From NCBI GenBank assembly GCA_030340625.1, contig JAOPHQ010004272.1:124001-188000 (forward strand): a stretch of 64,000 bases of DNA, written 5' to 3'. A program made the position numbers and the translations under genes. The stretch's first letter is position 1, and every line of letters begins with the position of its first letter. A model generated the notes under the pieces. The model saw nothing but the letters and a program-made list of their open reading frames with translations, had not been told where the DNA came from and did not search any database. Of this stretch, positions 33,224 through 43,715 are shown one piece after another. This DNA comes from Merluccius polli. Taxonomy: Eukaryota; Chordata; Actinopteri; Gadiformes; Merlucciidae.

Positions 33224-34836
33224 ATTAGGCACAAAGACACATTTCCACACACTACAAAGCAATATTTTTGTAGAGAAGAAATTGGATTCAGAATATGATG
33301 AAAATTTGAAAACATTTTATGAAATAGACAAAGCTGAGTTTGCTAGCTCATCAACACATTGTGTCCGACAGAGAATCCTTGAACGTCTTCTGTACAACAG
33401 CACCCTCTGGTGGGGCCGGGCCCCATGGGCGCCTAATGCAAAAACGCCACTGTTGATGAAAGTTTCAAAGATTCAATGGTACTTTGGCCACAAATAATGC
33501 CCTAACATAATGCTCCAACAACATTTCAGGACTTTGCTAATTACATGCATTCTAACAACGCAGATATATTCCCTGACTAAATGAACCCCCAGTACAGCAT
33601 GCATTTCATTTTCCACGTGTTTTATGTTGCATAAAATGTTACTACATTATCCACAAGCACATGGCAGACCCATTGTATCAAGGTGGATGACATTCAAGAT
33701 GGAGTCAATTCTTGCTAAATTGTACTTTGAGGTTAGTGAGACCGATTTTAAACGGTCTCTGTTTGAAAGGAGTGGAAGTAAATATTACATGTTATTCTTT
33801 AAATAAGATCTACATCATACAAGTAGATGTGAGCATGATTGCAAAATGTACAGAACATTAAGTGTATAACTACTATTTCTGTTTTTTAATACTTATTTTC
33901 ACAAAGAAGCATACAGTCAAACAAATATATTGGACATCACATTGCAACCAGAATTACAATTAAATAGACAAATGGTAAGATATCATGAAAAAAATAAAGA
34001 AAATATAAGTCTGGTTGCATTAAATATATTAATTCATACTTTATTTGCAGTTTTATCATTTAGTCTTTTTTTGGCGGTCAAGATTTTCCTTTGGTGGTCG
34101 CCAAATCATTTTGTTACAAAAATAATGATATTCCCCCAACATCAGAATTAAGGGTGTTCTTGTTTTCTTGTCAGAACCCGCCAGAGTCTGTGCATTCTGC
34201 TAATATAGCTTCTTAAATGTGTACTAAACCTGCTACTAAAACAAATGGGACCCACGTAATCTTTAATATAGTGGCAATTAAGCGAAACTGAGGGTAGTGA
34301 CACATTATTTATGTATTTTTGTGATACAGTAGATAATTTGTAATTGACGTACTATGTCTGATATATTTTTCAAACCTGCAACTTGACTGACTGACAACAA
34401 AAGTGACAATGTCAGCATTGTATAAATCTAAATTCCCAAAATGGATGGAAATAACAAGATTTATTGGTGCCTCTAGTAACAGAGGATAAGGGTTCCAGTA
34501 CTTAATTATAAATGCATTTAAGTCCACTGTCACATGTAACATGTCTCACATGATATTGACAGTATGATGGTAATTTTTGTCCCTGTAAATGGTTGATTAT
34601 ATCAAATATTTTTAACTAGTAATCTGTCTTCCATCTTTTATTGGGAAATGTCTGACCACTATTATTCTCCTCAGGTGCAGTGCGACATTTGTCTCTAATG
34701 GGCACATCATAACTGTCTGGAATCTGTCCCTGCAAATGAAAATTACATTTGCTTGAAATGCAAAAAATAGGTTACATTTTCTTGAGGAAATGTGTGTTAT
34801 TATGGGATAAGAAATAATAATAAAGATAAGTGATAC

Positions 34837-34878
<42 letters not shown>

Positions 34879-35370
34879 ATGTGTTGGGTGCTCATTATGA
34901 GCTCGGCCTACTCTACTTTTAACCATATTAATATTAATATACTGTAATAGTCCATTCCAATAGATAATTCCTACCTGAATGAGCTACTTTACTTATAACT
35001 AGTAGTCCATTCTGATAGATATTTGGGTACTAGTCCGTTTCAGTCTGTTTAATTTTCTGTACATACACAGTTGTACCCATGACATTCATAACAAATTTGA
35101 TATTTTTTAAAATTATACTTTAATTAGACAAACCCTGCCAAGAACATTTAATGCAGATTCAGATTGAAATTGAAACATTTTAAATGAAGCTCCGTTGTAG
35201 CTTCCGTTTCTAAGGTCTAGGTGTGACACATGAGGTGGGCATAGCCACTCTATGTCTTGAAAATAACAGGTACCGTGAAAGAAGACAGTAATTTGCACTA
35301 GAATATTGAGAAATGGCAGTTGTTTATGTACCACCAGGTGGCAGTATATGCATATAAACAAAAGATATAA
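33224..35370. other. Anonymous AT-rich sequence, no gene seen
   Basis: Only a GT microsatellite (34843-34876). No frame with a recognised domain. Confidence 0.55.
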
Positions 35371-35371
35371 G

Positions 35372-35660
35372 CATCTGTAACCTAAAACCTAAACATAATA
35401 ATTTTTAACCTAATACCTAAACTTAACCACCTCTAACATACCTGCTTAACCATCTCTAACCCAACACCTAAACATAACCATCTCTAACCTAATACCTACA
35501 TTTAACCATCTAACCAGCTAAATTTAGCAATTTATTAATCTAGACCTTTACCTAAATGTAAACCTGAGCATAATTTGCAACAGAAAATTAAGACGTGGAA
35601 GGACTCGAAAATCGTATTCACTAACCAGTACCCCACTGAACTTATTGAACTCTTAATGGC
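35372..35660 (-). repeat. tRNA-like SINE head plus minisatellite tail
   Basis: On the minus strand, TTCAGTGGGGTACTGGTTAG (A-box-like) and ATTTTCGAGTCC (B-box-like) lie about 12 bp apart. A stretch shared with 8038-8145 follows, and then about five units of the GGTTAAGTTTAGGTATTAGG minisatellite. It looks like a degenerate tRNA-derived SINE whose tail is a tandem array. Confidence 0.5.
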
Positions 35661-36204
35661 CATAAAGGTATTTTCAGACATTATCCTACTGGTTGTACAC
35701 TGTAATGGCATCAGAGTCTCATAATGTTGAATTTATTTTGTTTACTTTGGGGGGGTTATCTATAATCTTTGCTAAAGGTGTGCTCGTGCATGGGTGTGTA
35801 TGTATATTAGAGCATACTATTATTCTCCATAGATGGGTGTGCATATACATGCAGGTCTGTTAATGCCAGGTAGATTTATTTGTGTTTTCATGTTGGAATA
35901 TATGTGTTTTTTATATATATAGCTATAGCTATACCAATTTATTTATTTGGTTGTTTTTTTCTTTCAGCTATTTACCTCAGCTATTTATTTTTATTTTTCA
36001 AAAATAATATTTCGTAGTGATCGACAAAATACTCTTGATCTTAAGCACATTGAAATGTAAATGATAGGTTTTGGGGGTGGGGGGGAGGTACGGTAGGCCA
36101 GGGATCCTTTTAGGATGCACTATAGTAGATTAGTTGGAGTAGGAGAGCCACATGTTCTTTTTTAGCTCAGTTGTTTTTTTGGTATTTGTATACTTGTATT
36201 TAAA

Positions 36205-36690
36205 ACAGAAAAAATCCTGATCTGGTTTTCTTGCAGGACACCCATTTGGAAAATAAGGACTGGGTAGGGAAAGTTTTCTATAGTGCTGGGTCTTCTAGTC
36301 AGAGGGGGATTGTTATTTAATACAGACAAATACCAATATTAAAATACTCACCAGTCAGATGAACAGGGGAGATGGATAGCTATGTATACTGAATTTGTTG
36401 GTATTAGATGCACTTTTATAAATATGCTTCAACAGTGGACCTACCTGGTTTCTTTCTAGACTTAGCAATACAGTTAGACAGTTTGGAAACTCATATATAT
36501 TAGGTGGGGATATAACAAAGTTAGGGACCCTAAAGTTCATAAAACTTATAAATGGGGTATCGAAAGCCATTGATACAGTGAAAGAGGAGCTAGGTTTAGT
36601 GGATGTATGGAGATTTTTCCACCCATCAGACAGGGAATATACCTTATTCCTACCCACATGTTTCCTATTTAAGGATACTTGTAATCTCTT
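36205..36690 (+). pseudogene. L1-like LINE endonuclease fragment, decayed
   Basis: The + strand pieces are PDLVFLQDTHLENKDWVGKV and SSSQRGIVI (start of an APE-type endonuclease, with the catalytic E in xETH here reading DTH). Further on come YILGGDITKLG (the GGDFN motif, decayed) and LGLVDVWRFFHPSDREYTLF, a very typical L1/Tx1-group endonuclease strand. Stops and frame changes separate them. No reverse transcriptase follows. It is an old 5' fragment with no coding potential. Confidence 0.7.
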
Positions 36691-37039
36691 AGCATAACGA
36701 TGTGACTACAGCCGGTCGGGAGCCTGAAACAAGCTGTGAAGCTGTGATTTAATAACTCTTCAAGAACAGAATGTCTGGCATGTCATACATCCAGTTATGA
36801 AAAAGATATTCATAGAACACAGGAATGTTTTTTCTGTCTCAACATCCCATATCTGTAGCATTATTGGAGAAGCAGTATTACAACAGTGACATAAGTAGCC
36901 TACACAAAAATTGCTGCAGGCTTGATGGTGGAGTTTGCAGAGTACTCGTGTTTCAAAGTGTCACACGATGACATGATAACTATAGAGAACTGCCATCTCC
37001 TTCTCTGCCATTTGTTTAGCCGGGGTTAAGCTGTCCCAG

Positions 37040-37846
37040 ATGTTGCAAGTGTTTCTGTGATCTCAAGGATGCTTCCATCCACATCCCTATTCTCAAGGCT
37101 CACAGGAAATCTCTACACTTTGCCTTTATGGGCGCGGCTTATGAGTACCAGTGCCTGCTGTTTGGTTACTCTCTGGCCCTGCGCACCTTCTCAAAGTGTG
37201 TAGAGGCAGCGCTGGGGCCCCTCAGACATCAAGGGAAAATAATTATTTCCTATCTCGACAACTGGTTCTGAGCCACTCAGAGGAAGCGGCGAGAAGTGAC
37301 ACCATGGTGTTGATAAAGCACCTCTCGCTCCTGGGCTTTGCCATCAATTGGGAGACGCCTCAGACACCTCTTTGCCGGTTTGAGGGAGGGGGGACGTGCC
37401 TCTCCCATTCAGTTGGAGGCGAGTGGCCGATGCCCCCTACTGCTCACATAAATGTGTTGGAGCTTGCCACGGTGCTGAAAGTACTGTTACATTTCTCTTA
37501 CCTGGTGCGCTGCCTCCACGTCCTGATCAGGACAGACAGCATGTCGGCGGCAGCATATCTAAACAGAGTGCACTCCTCTGCCCGTCCACTGGGCAGCGAT
37601 CACTCTGGCTGTGGCCTCAACAGAACCTGCTCAGTCTAGCCAGAACTCAACCAAGAACTTCCTGATATTGCCAGTCTGATCCAGCAGAGGTTCGCGACAG
37701 CTCAGATAGATCTGTTCGCATCAAGAGAAAACACCTACTGCAAGATGTGGTTTTCTCTTGGCTTGCGGGATCTTCCCCAGTTGGGGGTAGACACGGTGGC
37801 CCACGGGCGCTCTTATATGCATTCCCACCACCTCAAGCTGATTCAT
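37040..37846 (+). pseudogene. DIRS-type retrotransposon RT/RNase H, broken
   Basis: The + strand shows CDLKDASIHIPILKAHRKSL, FAFMGAAYEYQCLLFGYSLA and YLDNWF (the catalytic YLDD with D changed to N), the RT order typical of DIRS elements. After a frame change HINVLELATVLKVLLHF and LIRTDSMSAAAYLNR represent the RNase H domain, and IDLFASRENTYCKMWFS the conserved region after it. DIRS elements integrate with a tyrosine recombinase, and a relic of that region continues at 38335 after the MITE. Multiple stops and frameshifts make it non-functional. Confidence 0.8.
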
Positions 37847-38334
37847 CTAGCCTAGAAATCTAGACGCCCCTAGTGGCAGCAAATTTAATTTGCAGCCAGG
37901 GGAGTCTAGCACTTCTCCGTCGTTTTTCTGTGCTGGAAACAGAAAATCTATCAGGCCAATCACAGCGTGAGGGGCGGAGTCGGAAGCCGGGCTACCATGA
38001 CGACAGAGTTGCGACGGTTCCGTGTTAGAGGGAAACAATGGCTGCTGCTGGCAAACAGCTGTCTTTCGACTCGGCTTTGGACGCGACTCTTCAAGACTTG
38101 AAGTTAACATTTTATTTCACTATTCCTCCACAATCCACCATATGGAACACTTCCCCATGGACTAATTTCCGTCGCTCTGACTACGTCACCTTCTTCGTTG
38201 CTCTGATTGGTTGTAGCGCTATCCTATTGCGTGCAGAGGGAACTTGAAAGACAACCGTTTATCCCGCCCACACTGCCAAGGGAGCAGTGCCAGACCCTAC
38301 ATCTTTCTGATGTGGGTCTGGCTTGCCAGGCTAG
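37847..38334. mobile_element. 488-bp MITE with 6-bp duplication, inserted in DIRS
   Basis: Ends CTAGCCTAGAAATCTAGACG and (reverse complement) CTAGCCTGGCAAGCCAGACC, flanked by ATTCAT on both sides (37841-37846, 38335-38340). The DIRS sequence continues directly on the other side. A second, truncated copy lies at 47540-47807 in the opposite orientation. It contains a 69-codon open frame that appears non-functional. Confidence 0.75.
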
Positions 38335-38900
38335 ATTCATCCCCTTCTCGAGAGAATCAAACAGAAGAGGCTGTTGACAGGCTGGCTCATTCTAGTAGCC
38401 CCAGAGAGTCAATCAGCTCTGTCGCAGGCTCACGGGTCTATTCACCACCCTTCCATTCTGTCGGGGCAGTTGCTGGTCTGAGAGGTTGATTCTGCAGGGC
38501 AAAGGTTTGCCTGTGGCAGTTATCAGCACGATTCAGAGCACCCGCGTGCCATCCACCTCTTCTTTCTATACAGCGACGTGGGGCGCTTTCGCCAAGTGGT
38601 GCACCGACAATCACGCTGTCCCATTCCGTTGTGAGGTGAGAAGCGTGCTTGTTTTCTTTTAGCCTACAGCCGGCAAGGCCTAGCACCACCGCTGGGTGTT
38701 AGAGTTCACTACGCGGGCGGTGGCAGATTCTATGGCTTTGCTTAATGATTTTTGCTGGACATGACCAAGGGCTCCATCGGCCACTCTGTGTTGGAGGCCG
38801 GAGCACAGCTCCTGGCCCCTCGTGTCGTAAGGCTAAGTTGTCGCTCAGAGCTGTTACGATTCGTAACGTTGCTCTCAGCTTAAGCTTCCCTCTCCCCCCC
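38335..38900 (+). pseudogene. DIRS tyrosine-recombinase region, decayed
   Basis: It continues the DIRS relic after the MITE. LIHPLLERIKQKR and GWLILVAPRES lie at the start. AVISTIQSTRVPSTSSFYTA followed by WGAFAKWCTDNHAVPFRCEV at about 38516-38635 is the N-terminal core-binding region of the recombinase. The remainder (to about 38900) is poorly preserved, and the catalytic R-H-R-Y residues cannot be identified. It is an inactive remnant. Assignment rests on context and the order of motifs. Confidence 0.6.
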
Positions 38901-39690
38901 CCACTTAGTAGTATCTCGGTGTTATGTTGGGATTAGGTGTTACCGGATATTCATTTCTAATGGGTCGTAACCAGCGTCGTGAATATTTGGTCCTCTGGCT
39001 ACTAATGTTGGTTGCGGGATGTCCCTATCTCATGTATGCCTTCCCTTCAATGGGTTGGGTTACGGGTGGTGTCAGGTGCTTGGGTGGACTTGAGTCTTCC
39101 TCGCCTGCAGTCACTAGCCTTGTGTGTGCGTGCAAGCTTGTGCGTGCAAGCTTGTGCAAGCAAGCAAGCATGTGCAAGTGCTTGCGTACTTCTGAATCAG
39201 TACATTAACCACACACACACACACATAATTATTTCCCATGTTCCGTGTTGCTTATGTACACGTGTCGTGCATAAGTTTCTTGTTACTATATGCAACTGAA
39301 AGGTCAACTCAATCAATGACTCTGGGCAATGCGTCCCGTTCCCCTAACTTAGGATCCAGTTTCACAGAGCGTCCATCTGTCAGCAAAGAGACCAGGCCCA
39401 GCACCAGGATAAAGTGACTGAGGGTGCTAACATTTGTGGGGCAATAGGGGGCAATTTTTTCCAGAAAATAAAATTAATTGATTAAACCATGCAATGGCCT
39501 CGTAAAGGCTAAGTAACAACAACATAAGGCTACTGTTTCAAGATCAAAGAATACATGTATTAATCAGACAACTCAAATAAGAACATAGCACTAGCAGAGT
39601 GCAAAATATTTTTTTCATTTATATTTTTCTATAGATGCATAACGCTTAAACAGAGGGGGCAAAGAGTACAACTGAGGGGGCTAAACTCCC
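38901..39690. other. Anonymous sequence, no gene seen
   Basis: A small GTGCGTGCAAGCTT direct repeat near 39125-39150 and a short CA run near 39209-39224. Nothing coding. Confidence 0.5.
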
Positions 39691-39694
39691 TTAA

Positions 39695-40245
39695 AGGAGA
39701 ACTCCGGTGTAAACTGGTTCTGGGATGTTTAGTATGATAACGAGTTTGAACGTTCCATGGAGAGCAAAAAAAAGCCGATACGACGCAAAGCTAAGTTCGC
39801 AGGGCATCTCACCTGGTAAAAAATAAATCGCTTTTTTAAAGCACTTACAAGGCTAGAAATAGCCTGGCACTTCTTTGGTAGTATAATGAGGGTCTTAACA
39901 TATAAAACGAGGCATTGACAACTTCGTAAGTGTACAGATAGTTTATTAAAAAGCATATTTTATACTCACAATACCTTCAGTAGTTCACCCGTCAACGCCA
40001 TGTTTTTTTTTAGGCTGATAAGTCGATTGACGAACACAGAGCTCACGTGAACTCGTAGGGCTGTACACCCGAGCTCTGTTCGTCAATCGACTTATCAGCC
40101 TAAAAAAAACATGCCGTCGACAGGTGAACTACTGAAAAAAGCTAACTTAGCTTCGCGTCGTATCGGCTTTTTTTGCTCTCCATGGAACGTTGGAACTCGT
40201 TCTCATACTAAACATCCCAGAACCAGTTTACACCGGAGTTCTCCT
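39695..40245. mobile_element. TTAA-flanked foldback MITE, 551 bp
   Basis: Long inverted ends (about 100 bp, more than 90 percent identical by eye) starting AGGAGAACTCCGGTGTAAAC, flanked by TTAA on both sides (39691-39694, 40246-40249). This fits piggyBac- or Kolobok-type insertion. A second inverted pair in the middle (GCTGATAAGTCGATTGACGA and its mirror, near 40012 and 40078) makes the whole element a foldback. Confidence 0.8.
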
Positions 40246-40730
40246 TTAAGTCCCCTCGTGGCGCCGGGCCGGACTAAATGCACTCCAGGAGTGCAAGTGA
40301 CAAAGTGGTTTCACACCAGGTCCAGGTCATATCATATTAACAATACATTTAGTGCTTGTTTTGAGATGTTGACAAACCATTGTAAACAATTGTACCTACA
40401 CAGATTGGTCACACTTATCGATAACGCTTTGAGCCAGGAGTGGTTCAACTTTCCACCTCCTATTCAAAATTGTTTGCTTTTTAAACAGATTTCTCTCTTC
40501 TTGAATCCACCAAAATATATTCAGGAGAGAAAAACACACTCACAACTATGTGTGTGCATTAATGCACTGAGGACCTCTATAGTAGGGCGGCTAAGCGCAA
40601 AAATCGATCACTTTGCGATAAAAGCATGAAATTTGGTATGATGGCTCAGAAAGGGGGTCTGATAAGATTTAGGACCGTAGGCGCTCAAAATTTGACCCCT
40701 GGGGGCCATGGCGGCCATTTTTCAAAATGG

Positions 40731-41045
40731 CCGCCGAATATGGATTTTGTAATGGGAAAATGGATTAAAAGCTGCCAGAAACTTAAAATGCAATAGTACA
40801 TTTCACCATAAATACATATAAATATGAGCACACTTTCACATAGGTCTTTAAACTTTAAAATATAAGATATGTTTATTAAAAAATTCAAAATAGCCGCCAA
40901 ATATGGATTTCGTAATGGGAAAATGGATTAAAAGCTGCCAGAAACATGAAATGCAATAGCACATTTCATCATAAATACATGTAAATATGAGCACATATCA
41001 CATAGAAGGTCTTTAAACTTTAAAATTTAAGATATGTTTTAAAAT
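40731..41045. repeat. Subterminal tandem repeat in left TIR
   Basis: Two adjacent units of about 160 bp, each with ATATGGATTT, GGGAAAATGGATTAAAAGCT and TATGAGCACA blocks. Mirror copies lie at 43337-43560. Confidence 0.85.
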
Positions 41046-41482
41046 TTGCTCCTGTAATACTAAATATTACTATACACAGGTTAATGAGATATCTGCATAT
41101 TCATGTTATGTGATCAAAATTAGACATCACATTTACAAGTGATTAAGAGCTGATCTTTGTCTGGTCTCTACCAAAGTAATTCACCAATGGTGATACAAAA
41201 AGGTCAACTGTTTCTAAACAGCTGACATGGAAAGAGACACACAAGCTAATCCACCACGGCAAGGTGCCAGCTCATTAGGATTAGGGTTTCTTTTGTTGTT
41301 TTTTTATTTTTTTTTTTATTTTTTTTGTCTTTTTAATGTAGGCATGCATAACAAGAAACAGAACAAAGAACCAGTAGTTCAACTCTTCAGCAGTTGAGCT
41401 TTGAATACTAATACAAAATTTGATTAATAACATATAATATTCTAAAATTCCATGCTGAATTCAATGACCACTTTTATCTCGG

Positions 41483-43333
41483 TCACAAAGCAAAAAAAAT
41501 GAATACCACAGCTTTACACTCTCTGACATTCTCCCTCACATAAACATAAAGCAGTACACTGCAGTGATGCTGCTCTGCATTTGCATTGCTCTTAATACAG
41601 CCTTTAGTACATTTGCAGGCAATAAGTTCATAGCAGGCTTTTGATGCTTCAGCAAGTGAGGTGAATGGTTCAAAACTGCCATCCTCTGTTTTGACCCACC
41701 CCCATTTAGATGGACAAGGCAAATGAGGAGAAGGCAGTAATACTTGGCCCCAAACATGACCACCCTGATATGTTGCCCTTTTCACATGCTGTTCAAGAGA
41801 TGCACTTGTTGGTGGAATTCGGTGAACACTGTGCCTTTTTGAAAAAAGCTTTTTTCTAGCTATGTTCACACTCTCACGTGTACTGCTTCTGTCATACAGC
41901 AGAACTGTGAACCTTTCAATTGTCTCTGATATATGTGAGGGAATATCAGATGGAGCACAGCTCAATTCCAACAATGCCTGAGTAAATTCGGGGAGGACTT
42001 TCCATGTTGCCCATGCTGTTTTTTTCCCGTAACCAACAAAGCTAGACACTGAGTCACAACCAGTCAAAGCATGAAACATTGGAAGTGCACGTGCCTTCTC
42101 AGGACCAAGGCTGTGTGCAATTTCATGTGCTGCAATGTGCCTGAAATTCTTTCCTGTTCCAATTGCAACCCAGAGTTCAGTGTCACCAAGGCTTTGCACC
42201 ACAGAAACTGCCAGGACTACGACATCCGTATCAACAGTTCGAATCATGATCTTTTGATGGCCATTCTGCGCAGCATGAGATGCATGCAAAATCATCCTGC
42301 TATCTGCTTCCTCATGGTTGCATGGGGATAAAGCACATATGTCAGGCAGCTGTGGCTTGCAGAGGATGTTACTGCCCTGAGTAATGACAAGTTGCTTCTT
42401 TCCATTGTCAAATGACTTAATCAAGATGTCTGAAAGGTATTGAAAAAGATCTGTTTTATTTTGATCCACCCTTAGAAAGCTCTGCCAGTTCGCTGGCAAA
42501 GCTGCTTCAGCACATACACGCCTGCGGATACCTTTACCACGCTTTGCTCTTGCAGTGCTTTTGATGGAGTCAGCAAAGTACCTGTCCCATACCAAGTCAA
42601 CACGAGTTGATTTTTGATGACACGAGGAAATATAAGGAAGGAACACTTGATGGGCATACTCTGTAAATCTTCTTGAGCCAGTAGGCTTGAGCATTTGTAT
42701 GATTGCTGCTCCATCAAGGACAACACAGGAGACATTGGGAGCCTCTGACTTGCGAGGACAGCCTTCTTCAAGACAAAACAGAAGGTCACTCTTTGTACAC
42801 TGGCTGGGCTGGCCATTCTCAGAGAAAGCAGGAGGGCAGGGCTGATTTTCATGGCGGAAGAATTCCTCAAGATTTCCATCCCTGTTCTGGCAACCTATGT
42901 AAAGCCTTGAAAAGAGTTCCATGTCATTTCTGAGAGTCACTAATCGTTGTTGACTGTTGCTGGGAGTTCTCATAGAACTTGTTCGGAAGACCTTCAATTT
43001 ATTGTGACGAATGGGATCATAAATGGATTTTGTCCTATTCACTAGGCGATCAAGTGTAAATGCCTTGAATTGATCTTGTCCAATTTGATGAACATTCTGC
43101 ACAGTCTTTACCGCAGAAGGGTCAGCTATTTCTTTTGAATCAAGGACAATGATATCCCTGCTATCCTCCTCAAATGGGTTCCCAAGCTCTTGGATCACCT
43201 TTACAAGGCACTGAACATCCCTAACAAATTTCACTTGGACGCTTGGACTTTGATCATGGTGAGGCCTAATTCTGTCCTTAGGGCCACTCTGATGTGCCTC
43301 TTCAAATTCTTGGATAATGCTATTGCATTTCAT
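41483..43333 (-). CDS. Transposon-encoded protein with FEN/XPG-like (PIN-fold) motifs
   Basis: 616 codons without a stop. The acidic motifs run in the order of flap endonucleases. VVLDGAA (D207) and DLVWD (246-250) come first. CNHEEADSRM (338-347) resembles the xEAEAxC helix. IRTVDTDVVVLA (364-375) resembles the SEDTDxLxFG strand. ALTGCDSVSSFVGYGKKTAW (422-441) resembles LLGCDYxxGIGxxTA with the following helix-turn-helix. From memory, long relatives occur in many invertebrate and fish genomes as uncharacterised proteins. The start ATG at 43333 lies within the inverted end, so the N-terminus may be a secondary start of a longer ancestor. The last about 35 codons are out of frame: the expected Cys-rich tail (QCKCRAASLQCTALCLCEGE) is read in another frame at about 41515-41590. 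A nuclease role is inference; the protein may not be the transposase. Confidence 0.6.
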   Translation of the reverse strand: MKCNSIIQEFEEAHQSGPKDRIRPHHDQSPSVQVKFVRDVQCLVKVIQELGNPFEEDSRDIIVLDSKEIADPSAVKTVQNVHQIGQDQFKAFTLDRLVNRTKSIYDPIRHNKLKVFRTSSMRTPSNSQQRLVTLRNDMELFSRLYIGCQNRDGNLEEFFRHENQPCPPAFSENGQPSQCTKSDLLFCLEEGCPRKSEAPNVSCVVLDGAAIIQMLKPTGSRRFTEYAHQVFLPYISSCHQKSTRVDLVWDRYFADSIKSTARAKRGKGIRRRVCAEAALPANWQSFLRVDQNKTDLFQYLSDILIKSFDNGKKQLVITQGSNILCKPQLPDICALSPCNHEEADSRMILHASHAAQNGHQKIMIRTVDTDVVVLAVSVVQSLGDTELWVAIGTGKNFRHIAAHEIAHSLGPEKARALPMFHALTGCDSVSSFVGYGKKTAWATWKVLPEFTQALLELSCAPSDIPSHISETIERFTVLLYDRSSTRESVNIARKKLFSKRHSVHRIPPTSASLEQHVKRATYQGGHVWGQVLLPSPHLPCPSKWGWVKTEDGSFEPFTSLAEASKACYELIACKCTKGCIKSNANAEQHHCSVLLYVYVRENVRECKAVVFIFFAL

Positions 43334-43715
43334 GTTTCTGGCAGCTTTTAATCCATTTTCCCATTACGAAATCCATATTTGGCGGCTATTTTGAATTTTT
43401 TAATAAACATATCTTATATTTTAAAGTTTAAAGACCTTCTATGTGAAAGTGTGCTCATATTTATATGAATTTATGGTGAAATGTGCTATTGCATTTTATG
43501 TTTCTGGCAGCTTTTAATCCATTTTCCCATTACAAAATCCATATTCGGCGGCCATTTTGAAAAATGGCCGCCATGGCCCCCAGGGGTCAAATTTTGAGCG
43601 CCTACGGTCCCAAATCTGATCAGACCCCCTTTCTGAGCCATCATACCAAATTTCATGCTTTTATCGCAAAGTGATCGATTCTGGTGAAAATCTGCGCTTA
43701 GCCGCCCCACTACTA

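Larger units (their letters stand above)
40577..43715 (-). mobile_element. DNA transposon with long TIRs and a FEN/XPG-like nuclease gene
   Basis: Both ends carry GGGCGGCTAAGCGCA in inverted orientation, followed by several hundred bases of mirror-image sequence (left about 40580-41045, right about 43325-43705). Within each end is a tandem unit containing GGGAAAATGGATTAAAAGCT and CCAGAAAC, four copies in total. The interior encodes a 616-codon frame on the minus strand. Target duplication is unclear (ends sit in TATAGTAG/CTACTATT). Superfamily unknown to me. Confidence 0.65.

Noticed and set aside
38038..38247. 69-codon frame in the 488-bp MITE, also nearly conserved in the copy at 47618-47806
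   Set aside because: I compared the two copies base by base: all five nucleotide differences within the shared frame change an amino acid, the opposite of purifying selection. The frame is open because the copies are young.
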